A stretch of 64,000 nucleotides of DNA from an uncultured Bacteroidales bacterium (GTDB taxonomy: Bacteria > Bacteroidota > Bacteroidia > Bacteroidales > UBA932): contig CAKUTA010000002.1 of assembly GCA_934691625.1 (NCBI GenBank), positions 186,001-250,000 of the forward strand, given 5' to 3'. The stretch's first letter is position 1. The number at the start of each line of letters is the position of its first letter. The notes below the pieces were generated by a model. The model did not search any database. It saw only the letters and a list, made by a program, of their open reading frames with translations, and was not told the DNA's origin. The translations under genes were made by a program, and so were the position numbers. Shown in pieces: positions 26,995-34,836 of this stretch.

Positions 26995-27006
26995 CATGGT
27001 TGAGAA

Positions 27007-27420
27007 TTATTTCTGCTCTTTTTTAGCACAAGCCGGGCAAATACCTTTTATCAGCACCTCGCAATCTTTTTGTTGGTAATTTGCTGGAAGATTATATGTA
27101 TATACAGGCACATCTTTTAAGCAGATTGCTGAATGGCAGCTGATGCAAAAAAAATGCACATGAGACCGATTGCCTTTCTCTGCGGTATTCAAAGCGTATT
27201 CTAATGTAGTATTGTCGATGACAATGCGGTGTACTATCTCTGCACTGCAAAGAGCCTGCATGGTTCTGTAAAAGGTAACCCTGTCATACATCTCGCCCAT
27301 TTCCGTTTTTATTTCATCTTCGGTCATAGGTGTCATGCTCTTTTGCAGGATGTTGATAACAGCTACTCTTTGAGCACTTTTTTTAAGACCTTTCCCTTTC
27401 AATATATCTGTTGCGTTCAT
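27007..27420 (-). CDS. Fur-family metalloregulator (Zur-like)
   Basis: 137-residue Fur-superfamily repressor. The N-terminal winged helix spans about 1-78 (KKSAQRVAVINILQKS, DRVTFYRTMQAL) and the C-terminal dimerisation domain holds SHVHFFCISC and CPAC, two CxxC pairs forming a structural zinc site, with the His-x-His of the sensory site just before. It faces a divergently transcribed operon encoding a His/Cys membrane protein, TonB-dependent receptors and His-rich lipoproteins, with a perfect palindrome between them. By context it probably represses metal uptake, zinc being the best guess; Fur (iron) or PerR-like roles cannot be excluded. Confidence 0.88.
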   Translation of the reverse strand: MNATDILKGKGLKKSAQRVAVINILQKSMTPMTEDEIKTEMGEMYDRVTFYRTMQALCSAEIVHRIVIDNTTLEYALNTAEKGNRSHVHFFCISCHSAICLKDVPVYTYNLPANYQQKDCEVLIKGICPACAKKEQK

Positions 27421-27450
27421 ATTCGAGTAAAAAACAACTGATTACGATCG

Positions 27451-27458
27451 CAAAATTA
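27451..27458 (-). promoter_or_regulatory. -7 element of the Fur-family gene
   Basis: TAATTTTG on the minus strand, an exact match. The transcript would start about 25 bases before the ATG at 27420. Confidence 0.55.
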
Positions 27459-27489
27459 TATAAAAATATCATAATTTGAAAATGACACA

Positions 27490-27524
27490 AATCACAATAT
27501 GCAACATTGTTGCATATTGTGATT
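27490..27524. promoter_or_regulatory. Perfect 35-bp palindromic operator
   Basis: AATCACAATATGCAAC and GTTGCATATTGTGATT are exact reverse complements separated by ATT. The centre (27507) lies about 39 bases before the predicted start of the rightward transcript, covering its -33 region, and about 60 bases upstream of the leftward start. Placement and symmetry suit a Fur-family operator that mainly shuts off the receptor operon. Confidence 0.8.
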
Positions 27525-27532
27525 TTATCACT

Positions 27533-27540
27533 TATCTTTG
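27533..27540 (+). promoter_or_regulatory. -7 element of the metal-uptake operon
   Basis: TATCTTTG, an exact match, 9 bases after the palindrome. The predicted start near 27546 leaves a very short leader before the ATG at 27553 and excludes the GTG at 27538 as initiator. Confidence 0.65.
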
Positions 27541-27552
27541 TGCCGACATAAA

Positions 27553-27891
27553 ATGGATACAAGAAGCAAACATAGAGTTCTGATTGCGTGGATACTGCTG
27601 CTGTCGCTTATGCCACTCACCATTGTGAAAGCCACTCACTTTCATGATGTAGGTGAGATTGCATTATCCCATCTTACTGTTGTTACTGTTGCCGGACAAA
27701 CTCAATTGGCTAGTGATAGCGGTAATTGTCCTATATGTGACTTCCATTTACCGCCATTTATAGAAGCGGCCATATTATATTTCTATATTTATGCGCAACT
27801 GATTTTGTTTTTTGCAATTCGTCCGTGTGCGAAAGCTGAGAAAGAGAACACGTTGCCTTTTTTCCTACGGGCTCCTCCCGTGCTGTCTTGA
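27553..27891 (+). CDS. Small membrane protein with His and Cys metal-ligand motifs
   Basis: 112 residues, not assigned to a named family with confidence (some likeness to short DUF2946-type proteins). It has a hydrophobic N-terminal helix (about 8-27), then THFHD, a central soluble part with CPICDFHLPP near residue 60, and a second hydrophobic helix (about 68-90). The clustered His and CxxC residues on the non-cytoplasmic side are suitable metal ligands. First gene of the operon controlled at the palindrome and 83 bases before a TonB-dependent receptor gene, so a role in binding or passing on a metal is plausible but inferred. Confidence 0.7.
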   Translation: MDTRSKHRVLIAWILLLSLMPLTIVKATHFHDVGEIALSHLTVVTVAGQTQLASDSGNCPICDFHLPPFIEAAILYFYIYAQLILFFAIRPCAKAEKENTLPFFLRAPPVLS

Positions 27892-27974
27892 CCTTTCTTC
27901 AACCCCTTTACCATACCGGAATTTCATGGATGGGAGGGAGACGACGAAATCTCTAATTATTTAATTCTATCAAG

Positions 27975-30170
27975 ATGAAAAGGAAGATAGCAATTGCTGC
28001 GCTTCCATTCTTCATCATGCATTGTTGTGCGCTTGAAAGTTTGAGTGCTAAGACTTTATATGCGCCTGTTGATACAGTCAGGACAAGAGCCGCTGCCGAC
28101 AGCTTGATGCGCATGATGCAGAATGGTTTTACCCTTGCTGAAGTAGTGGTTAAAGGAAACAGCAGCAATAAAGACATACAAATGCGCTCGTCATTGAACA
28201 CCGTCAGCGTTGGCAAACGCTATGTAGAGGACAATTTTGGCGGTTCATTGATGCAAAGTCTGTCAAACCTGCCGGGCGTCAAGGCCATGGCCGTAGGGTC
28301 AGGCGCATCAAAGCCAAGCATAAGGGGGCTGGGGTTCAACCGTGTACTGGTGGCTGAGAATGGTATCAAGCACGAAAGTCAGCAATGGGGTGATGACCAC
28401 GGTCTTGAAGTCGATCAATATGCAATAGACAAAATAGAGGTGATAAAAGGCCCTGCTGCCTTGACCTACGGTTCTGATGCCATCGGAGGCGTTATAAATT
28501 TGCAGAGCAACAGTGTTCCTCAGAAACGCTTTACTGGCGGAATGAACGTGTTTGCCCGCAGCAATAACGAATCAGTGGGGGCTTCCATGCACGTGACCGG
28601 GCGTGGCAAACGCTTTTGGTACAAGGCAAATGCCACGTTCATCGATTATGCGGATTATAGTGTCCCGGCCGACAGCATACCTTATTACTCATATTTTATC
28701 AAGCTGAAAGACCATCGCCTGCGCAATACAGCAGGCCGTGAGGCAGATGGCAGTTTGATGCTTGGCTACGAGGGTGACAAGTGGAATACATGGATGCGTA
28801 TTGCCGACGTTAACACCCGTAGTGGCTTCTTTGCCGATGCTCACGGACTTGAGGTCCGTTTATCAGACATTGACTATGACAAGTCAAGTCGTGACATTGA
28901 CTTGCCATACCACAACGCCAACCATCTTTTCGTCTCTAGCCATGCCGAACGCCATTGGCAGGGCGGCATGTTAGAGGGTGATCTGGGATGGCAATACAAC
29001 CGTCAAAGTGAATATTCCGAGCCTGTCTCACACGGCTATATGCCCATACCGCCCAATACGCTTGAACGCAGTTTTGATAAAAACACTGTCTCTGCTAAGG
29101 TAAATATGCGCCAGAGGGCAGGCAACCATACCTTGCAAGCGGGTGGCAATGCTGAGTACCAACGCAACAGACGAGGCGGATATGGATTCATCCTGCCTGA
29201 TTTCGAGCAAATGCAGTTTGGCATGTATTCTTCAGACCGTTTTATCGTTAACGACAATCTCATTCTGAGCGCAGGTGTCCGTTACGACCACGGCGCAGTG
29301 CAAATACGCAGTTACAAAGACTGGTACAAAACACCGGTGGCAGAAGGTGATTCTGTGTACATGGAGCGTTCAGCCAATATGCAAAAAGCATTTAACAGCT
29401 TTACTTGGTCAGTAGGGTTGGATTGGCACGTGGGCGATTTCGTCCTAAAAGGCAACCTTGGCAAAAGCTTCCGTATGCCAATAGCAAAAGAGCTAGGTAT
29501 GGATGGAATAAACTACAACATCTTCCGTTACGAGAAGGGCAACCCGGACCTGAATCCGGAAACTTCTTATCAGTTGGATGCCGGCATTGTCTATGAACAC
29601 GGAGGACTAACTGCCGACCTCACTCCCTTCATCAACTATTTTCCGAATTACATTTACCTGAATCCGACCGCCCGATACAAGGAAGGACTGCAGCTTTACT
29701 ATTACACGCAGAGCCGTGTGTTACGCTGGGGCTTGGAGGCTTCTCTCTCATACCGCTTCTTGCGTGATTGGCAGCTGAATGCCGGAGGTGAGTATTTGTA
29801 CGCCAACCAGTTGTCGGGGGAAAAGAAAGGCTACACCCTGCCTTTCTCCACTCCTTGGTCAGCAAGAATGGAGTTGCGATATAATCTACCAGCCGTGGAT
29901 GAAGCGAAAGGCGGTTTTGCCGCCGTGGAGTTCGTTATGGAGGGTGACCAGAACAGGGTTGTCCCTCCCGAAGAACCTACCCCCGGACACCACGTGCTGA
30001 ACCTTTCTGTGGGCAAGTCATTCACGCTTGGCGAGCAAGCATTGCGTCTAACCCTAAGATGTGACAACTTGCTCGGAGCGAAATACTTCGACCACACGAG
30101 CTATTACCGCTTGATAGGTGTGCCGGAACCGGGACGCAACTTTTCGCTCATGGCCGCATGGAACTTCTAG
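27975..30170 (+). CDS. TonB-dependent outer-membrane receptor, ZnuD-like
   Basis: 731-residue outer-membrane receptor. Signal peptide (about 1-25), plug domain about 55-180 with SIRGLGFNRVLVAENGIK, WGDDHGLEVDQ and IEVIKGPAALTYGSDAIGGV, then a 22-strand barrel ending in an aromatic residue (SLMAAWNF). It lacks the CarboxypepD_reg domain of its neighbour. The GDDHGLEVD plug loop with adjacent Asp and His is reminiscent of zinc receptors of the ZnuD group, and the operon context supports a metal substrate; heme or another chelate remains possible. Confidence 0.85.
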   Translation: MKRKIAIAALPFFIMHCCALESLSAKTLYAPVDTVRTRAAADSLMRMMQNGFTLAEVVVKGNSSNKDIQMRSSLNTVSVGKRYVEDNFGGSLMQSLSNLPGVKAMAVGSGASKPSIRGLGFNRVLVAENGIKHESQQWGDDHGLEVDQYAIDKIEVIKGPAALTYGSDAIGGVINLQSNSVPQKRFTGGMNVFARSNNESVGASMHVTGRGKRFWYKANATFIDYADYSVPADSIPYYSYFIKLKDHRLRNTAGREADGSLMLGYEGDKWNTWMRIADVNTRSGFFADAHGLEVRLSDIDYDKSSRDIDLPYHNANHLFVSSHAERHWQGGMLEGDLGWQYNRQSEYSEPVSHGYMPIPPNTLERSFDKNTVSAKVNMRQRAGNHTLQAGGNAEYQRNRRGGYGFILPDFEQMQFGMYSSDRFIVNDNLILSAGVRYDHGAVQIRSYKDWYKTPVAEGDSVYMERSANMQKAFNSFTWSVGLDWHVGDFVLKGNLGKSFRMPIAKELGMDGINYNIFRYEKGNPDLNPETSYQLDAGIVYEHGGLTADLTPFINYFPNYIYLNPTARYKEGLQLYYYTQSRVLRWGLEASLSYRFLRDWQLNAGGEYLYANQLSGEKKGYTLPFSTPWSARMELRYNLPAVDEAKGGFAAVEFVMEGDQNRVVPPEEPTPGHHVLNLSVGKSFTLGEQALRLTLRCDNLLGAKYFDHTSYYRLIGVPEPGRNFSLMAAWNF

Positions 30171-30226
30171 GAGTTTTTTTGTGGTAATATGAATTATTTA
30201 TTTGATTATCAGCTAATTAGAATAAT

Positions 30227-32572
30227 ATGAAATCAAAAATTATACTCGCGATGCTTATGTTATGGGCGATGCTCATGCCGCTCATGGCGAATGCAGACGA
30301 AAACCAGAAGAATGGAACAGACGCCAATCTTTATGGACATGTGATAGACAAACAAAGCGGGGAGCACCTGCCTTATATCCCCGTCCAAGTGAAAGGAACG
30401 ACCATAGGGGTCGCTACGGATATCTCCGGGCATTATTATCTAAAGAATCTTCCTGTCGGCACGCTTTCGATAGAGGTCAAGGCCATAGGTTACCGGACGG
30501 TGCAGAAAGAGATAACTGTGGAAGCCAACTCTACGCACGAGTTGAATTTTGAACTGGAGCAGGACAACGTGGCCCTTGACGAAGTGGTGGTATCGGCCAA
30601 TCGCAGCGAGACGAAGCGGCGACTTGCTCCTAATTTGGTCAATGTATTGAACAACAGGCTGTTTGAAACCACTCAATCTGTATGCCTCGCGCAAGGCCTG
30701 AACTTTCAGCCAGGAGTAAGAACTGAGGACAACTGCCAAAATTGCGGCTTCACACAAGTGCGCATAAACGGTTTGGACGGTCACTATTCCCAAATTCTTA
30801 TTGACTCGCGTCCAATATTCTCATCGCTTAATGGCGTTTACGGATTGGAGCAGATTCCTGCCAGCATGATAGATCGGGTGGAAGTGGTGCGTGGTGGCGG
30901 CTCAGCCTTGTTCGGGGCTTCTGCCATTGGTGGAACCATAAACATCATAACGAAAGAGCCGACACGAAACTCAGCCGAAGCCGGTCACTCATTCATGTCG
31001 GTAGGTGGCAGTAATTCGTTTGACAACGCCACTTCGGTCAATGTGTCATTAGTGACCGATGACAACAAGGCCGGATTCTACGCCTACGGGCAGAGTCGTT
31101 ACCGCAAAGCGTTTGACTATGACGGAGACGGATATAGCGAACTGCCTATGCTTAGCAATCAGACTCTCGGACTTAACTCTTTCCTGAAACTGTCGCCGTA
31201 TTCAAAACTGACGCTGCAATATCACGGCATACATGAGTTTAGGCGCGGCGGCAACTTGCTTGACCGCGTTGCCCACGAGGCAAACATCGCTGAACAAATT
31301 GAACACTACATACAAGGCGGCGGACTGAATTATGACTATTTCTCTCCAAACGAGAAGAACAAGCTAAGTGCCTACTTCTCGTTCCAGGCGACAAAGCGCA
31401 ACAGCTATTATGGTGGCATAGGTGAAGGAACGCCCGAAGACATAGAGAACGCGCTGAAAGCCTATGGCGACACGCATGACTTCACCTGCATCTTCGGTGC
31501 TCAATATGTGCATAGCTTCGGAAAACTGCTGTTTATGCCTTCCGATCTTACGCTGGGCGCGGAGTACAACTATGACGGACTGAATGACGTGATTCTTGGC
31601 TATGATCGCGATTTCAGGCAGAAAGTTCGCATCGGAAGCGTATTTTTCCAGAACGAATGGAAGAACAAGCAATGGAGCTTCCTTGTCGGAGGGCGTCTCG
31701 ACAAGCACAACATGATAAGCCATGTCATCTTCAGCCCACGTGTCAATTTGCGTTTCAATCCAACCGAAAATATCAATTTGCGCATCAGCTATGCCGGCGG
31801 CTTCCGCGCTCCACAGGCCTTTGACGAAGATCTGCACGTAGGGGTCGTTGGTGGTGAAAGACTGGTGACGGTATTCGCCGAGAATCTTAAGGAAGAGCGT
31901 TCAAACAGCTTCAGCCTGTCATCTGATCTTTACCATAAGTTTGGTAATGTGCAGACAAACTTGCTGGTTGAAGGCTTCTATACGGACTTGAACAATGTAT
32001 TTGCCCTCCGACAGCTTGACCAGCCAGACGCACACGGCAACACCGTACAGGAGCGTTACAACGCCTATGGCGCAAAGGTGCTCGGACTTAACATTGAGGG
32101 CAAGGCCATGTTCACCGACTGGTTCTCTCTGCAAGCAGGAGTAACGCTGCAACAGAGCAAGTATGACGAAGCCATCGGCTGGAACGACGAAGTGCCAGAG
32201 CAGAAGTATCGCAAGATGATGCGCACACCAAACACCTACGGCTACTTCACAGCTTCGTTCACTCCGCTGAAGCTGCTCACTGCCTCGCTCACCGGGAACT
32301 ACACAGGCAGTATGCTCATAGGCCATAATGCTGGTTCGGGAGTGGATAGCCCGGTAGCCGTGAACACCCCTGACTTCTTTACTGTAAATTTGAAAGTGGC
32401 TTACGATATACCCATATACAAGTATCTGACCTTACAGGTTAACGGAGGTGTACAGAATATAACCAATGCTTATCAAAAGGACTTTGATAAGGGCTGGAAC
32501 CGTGATTCCGACTATATCTATGGCCCATCTCTTCCGAGAAGTTATTTCATAGGAGTAAAATTCATTTATTAA
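30227..32572 (+). CDS. TonB-dependent receptor with carboxypeptidase-regulatory-like domain
   Basis: 781 residues. Signal peptide about 1-23, CarboxypepD_reg-like domain about 35-115 (YGHVIDKQSGEHLPYIPVQV), TonB-box-like DEVVVSA, plug about 125-240 with VEVVRGGGSALFGASAIGGT, and a beta-barrel ending GVKFIY. The plug holds an unusual CQNCGF (CxxC) at about residue 165, which could bind a metal or form a disulfide. It is not a SusC: no SusD follows. 56 bases after the first receptor, same strand, presumably the same transcript; the pair may take different forms of one nutrient. Confidence 0.85.
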   Translation: MKSKIILAMLMLWAMLMPLMANADENQKNGTDANLYGHVIDKQSGEHLPYIPVQVKGTTIGVATDISGHYYLKNLPVGTLSIEVKAIGYRTVQKEITVEANSTHELNFELEQDNVALDEVVVSANRSETKRRLAPNLVNVLNNRLFETTQSVCLAQGLNFQPGVRTEDNCQNCGFTQVRINGLDGHYSQILIDSRPIFSSLNGVYGLEQIPASMIDRVEVVRGGGSALFGASAIGGTINIITKEPTRNSAEAGHSFMSVGGSNSFDNATSVNVSLVTDDNKAGFYAYGQSRYRKAFDYDGDGYSELPMLSNQTLGLNSFLKLSPYSKLTLQYHGIHEFRRGGNLLDRVAHEANIAEQIEHYIQGGGLNYDYFSPNEKNKLSAYFSFQATKRNSYYGGIGEGTPEDIENALKAYGDTHDFTCIFGAQYVHSFGKLLFMPSDLTLGAEYNYDGLNDVILGYDRDFRQKVRIGSVFFQNEWKNKQWSFLVGGRLDKHNMISHVIFSPRVNLRFNPTENINLRISYAGGFRAPQAFDEDLHVGVVGGERLVTVFAENLKEERSNSFSLSSDLYHKFGNVQTNLLVEGFYTDLNNVFALRQLDQPDAHGNTVQERYNAYGAKVLGLNIEGKAMFTDWFSLQAGVTLQQSKYDEAIGWNDEVPEQKYRKMMRTPNTYGYFTASFTPLKLLTASLTGNYTGSMLIGHNAGSGVDSPVAVNTPDFFTVNLKVAYDIPIYKYLTLQVNGGVQNITNAYQKDFDKGWNRDSDYIYGPSLPRSYFIGVKFIY

Positions 32573-32589
32573 TCAATATTTTATCAACC

Positions 32590-32604
32590 GGGTGATTATC
32601 ACCC
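32590..32604 (+). other. Short hairpin between receptor and lipoprotein genes
   Basis: GGGTGA and TCACCC around TTA, 17 bases before the next ATG. Could mark RNA processing or partial attenuation; no T-run follows. Confidence 0.3.
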
Positions 32605-32620
32605 ATAATGTACAAGACAA

Positions 32621-33382
32621 ATGAAAAAGAGTTTAGTTTTTGCAACAATGGTGTTGCTTAGTATCATTTCATTCATGCTTTCATCGTGTGGCAATGATGA
32701 ACCAGAACCGGCAGTAAGCAAACCCGTAGCCGCACTGGCTGAAGTCGGAGAGGAGAACTGCAAGACAGGTGTGGCGGGTAAAGACCTTCATCTTGAAGGA
32801 GAACTGTTGGCCGAAGGCTTGATTGGCCGCATCGACCTGGCCATCACTTCGGCCGACGGCAAGACCACGGTTCTCACCAAGTCGTGGACTGACGGCAAGT
32901 ATATAGGTGTGCGCAATACCACGTTCCATGAACACGTTGATATCCCTGCCGACGCGCCTGAGGGAGATTATGAATTGACGTTTACCGTGACCGACAAATT
33001 GGGGCAAAGCAGCGTTTTTACTTCTGACCTGAAAATAGAGGTGCCTAAAGCCGATGCACCGAAGATAAGCATAACCGAAGCTGGAGAAGACAACAGTAAG
33101 ACGGCGGTGGTTGGCGAAGATATGCACCTTGAGGCTGAAATAAGTGCACCCTACAAGATTGCGGAAATAGAAGTAGAGCTGCATAATACAGCGGCCGGAT
33201 ATGAAAAGGTGTATAAGTTCACCGGTAAGTATCTTGGGGAAACCTCCGCACACTTCCACGAACACCTTGATATTCCTGCCGATGCTCCTGCCGGTGAATA
33301 TCACTTGCATTTTACGGTGACGGATGCCGAAGGTAACTCTACCACTGAAGAAGTGGAGGGCATTCAGATAACAGCCAAGTAG
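32621..33382 (+). CDS. Lipoprotein with two DUF4625-like domains
   Basis: 253 residues. Signal peptide with lipobox LSSC (Cys23), followed by acidic residues (GNDEPEP) of the kind that direct lipoproteins to the cell surface in Bacteroidota. Two tandem immunoglobulin-like repeats (about 38-140 and 145-250) share FHEHVDIPADAPEGDY / FHEHLDIPADAPAGEY and a VTD core. The repeated His-x-x-His pattern suggests metal binding on the cell surface; this is inference. Same strand as the receptors, 48 bases downstream, and followed by a strong terminator. Confidence 0.78.
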   Translation: MKKSLVFATMVLLSIISFMLSSCGNDEPEPAVSKPVAALAEVGEENCKTGVAGKDLHLEGELLAEGLIGRIDLAITSADGKTTVLTKSWTDGKYIGVRNTTFHEHVDIPADAPEGDYELTFTVTDKLGQSSVFTSDLKIEVPKADAPKISITEAGEDNSKTAVVGEDMHLEAEISAPYKIAEIEVELHNTAAGYEKVYKFTGKYLGETSAHFHEHLDIPADAPAGEYHLHFTVTDAEGNSTTEEVEGIQITAK

Positions 33383-33402
33383 TTAAATGAAAACAAATGT
33401 GT

Positions 33403-33443
33403 GATGGCTCTCCGCAGTGGGAAAAACACTGCGGAGAGCCGTC
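33403..33443 (+). terminator. Terminator of the metal-uptake operon
   Basis: GATGGCTCTCCGCAGTG against CACTGCGGAGAGCCGTC: a 17-bp stem (one G-U) with a 7-base loop. The following bases are A-rich with little T, so termination may be weak or depend on the stem alone. Confidence 0.75.
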
Positions 33444-33451
33444 ATTAAAAA

Positions 33452-33666
33452 ATAACAGACTTATGCACTTCAGGCTTGCACCAGATAAAGTGGGAGAATA
33501 TAAAGCGTATATTGGGTTAATTAATTTAACATCAGTATATTAACATTTTTCAAAATCGTCATATATGCTATTTTGAAAAATGTTAAATAGCTGTAAGCTA
33601 ATGAATTAAAAAATAGCAATATTGCTTACAATCCTGAAATACATAGTCCCGAAAAATAATAAGAAA
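33452..33666. repeat. Right copy of the direct repeat
   Basis: Pairs with 26591-26812. Contains a perfect 17-bp inverted repeat, TTAACATTTTTCAAAAT / ATTTTGAAAAATGTTAA (33540-33586), around a 13-base loop whose sequence is the same as in the left copy. It ends at the ATG of the following lipoprotein and may serve as that gene's regulatory leader. Confidence 0.8.
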
Positions 33667-34161
33667 ATGAAAGAAAAATATTTATTGACTTTAGCATGTG
33701 CCATATTGTTCATGGCATCATGCTCTGATGAGAATGAGGATGTGGTTAAGGACATGGAGAAGCCCGAAATAATAGATGGTTCAGTACCCTCGCCCATAGA
33801 CTGCCAGGTTTACCATAAAGGCGAAGTCATACCTTTCCGCTATCTTTTCACTGACAACGTTGAACTAGGCAACTACAATATTGAAATACACAACAACTTC
33901 GATCACCACACCCATTCAACATCGGCCGGAGACTGCCCTCTTGACCCAAAGAAGGATCCTGTCAATCCATGGGTTTACAATCAAGATTATCCAATCCCGG
34001 CAGGACTGAAATCGTATCAGGCGAAGGTGGATATACCGATACCTGAAACTATTGATACTGGTGATTATCATTTCATGATACGCTTGACGGACAAATCCGG
34101 CTGGCAGCAACTGAAAGCAATCAGCATAAAGATCCAAGATGACACAGATGACAATGGCTAA
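33667..34161 (+). CDS. DUF4625 lipoprotein
   Basis: 164 residues with a lipobox ending MASC (Cys19), the surface-type sequence SDENED after it, and one DUF4625 domain. A dense His cluster, NNFDHHTHSTSAGDC, lies near residue 90, with two further His at the C-terminal half. It resembles the two-domain lipoprotein at 32621 but keeps the longer His-rich loop that the latter lacks. The ATG at 33667 gives a normal signal peptide; longer starts would place codons inside the repeat. Likely a surface metal-binding partner for the receptors, by context only. Confidence 0.78.
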   Translation: MKEKYLLTLACAILFMASCSDENEDVVKDMEKPEIIDGSVPSPIDCQVYHKGEVIPFRYLFTDNVELGNYNIEIHNNFDHHTHSTSAGDCPLDPKKDPVNPWVYNQDYPIPAGLKSYQAKVDIPIPETIDTGDYHFMIRLTDKSGWQQLKAISIKIQDDTDDNG

Positions 34162-34482
34162 GAAAGTCCATTTGAAAACAAATTATCCCAGTCAGCAGTT
34201 GACAAGCATGTATAAGCCGACTGACTGCGACTAGGGCACAATGGTGGTGGACTCGATGCTGATAATGGCATGCACGGGAAGGAACCGCGCCGGCAAGGCC
34301 TCCGCAGAGTTGTATTCTGCGGCAGTTTCCTCCGTCAGGGAGCATGTGGTGCCCCAGAATGTATGTCGTGTACCTGAACATGCAGAAAAAGATAGAAGCT
34401 GTTTTCTGTAAAAAAATCACGAAACGTTTTTAGCATATCGGCTGTTTCAGTTGTCTTACTTATATAAAACATTTTACATAAG
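34162..34482. other. Unassigned 321-bp region before the SusC/SusD locus
   Basis: The middle (about 34230-34390) is richer in G and C than its surroundings and has open frames on both strands, but no family is recognisable. GATAGAAGCTGTTTTCTG at 34391-34408 shares TAGAAGCTGTTTT with the MITE ends, possibly a remnant. No -7 box was found for the following operon. Confidence 0.3.
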
Positions 34483-34836
34483 ATGAAACTAAATTTCATA
34501 ACAGAAATCTTAATGGTTATTGCTCTGCTTATGGGCGGAACGGCCTGTCAGAAGCAGAATGACTCTGAAATCCACGATACGGTGGTTATCCGGACGCAGC
34601 TGCCGGTACTCAAGGTCGAAGGCGGTACCGATTTGGTGACAATAGATGCCACATGCGACTGGACGATTGAATGCGAAGACTGGTTCACAATCGAGCCGGC
34701 ATCAGGAACGAAAGGCGTCAATGAATCTACCATCACCGTCCAGCCAAATGCTACAGGTGAGGCTCGTACTGGAACCGTTCATCTCAAGGCAGGCTCATAT
34801 AGTGGCACATACAAATTCACTCAGGCGGGGAAATGA
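34483..34836 (+). CDS. BACON-domain lipoprotein
   Basis: 117 residues: lipoprotein signal (lipobox GTAC, Cys22) followed by a single BACON domain (about 40-115; VTIDATCDWTIECEDWFTI, GTVHLKAGS, YKFTQAG). BACON domains in Bacteroidota bind mucin or carbohydrate or act as spacers. The stop overlaps the start of the FecR gene (ATGA), so it is the first gene of the locus, an unusual neighbour for an anti-sigma factor. Confidence 0.82.
   Translation: MKLNFITEILMVIALLMGGTACQKQNDSEIHDTVVIRTQLPVLKVEGGTDLVTIDATCDWTIECEDWFTIEPASGTKGVNESTITVQPNATGEARTGTVHLKAGSYSGTYKFTQAGK

Noticed and set aside
26484..27006. tRNA or other structured RNA gene in the long gap
   Set aside because: No cloverleaf, CCA-type end or T-loop sequence; the structure present is explained by the direct repeat and the MITE-like element.
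26591..34161. Integrative element with integrase and att sites
   Set aside because: No integrase, transposase or relaxase is encoded, and the direct repeats are too long and diverged to be normal att cores.
34391..34408. Fourth MITE copy
   Set aside because: Only 13 bases of the terminal repeat match and no core hairpin follows; kept only as a possible remnant.
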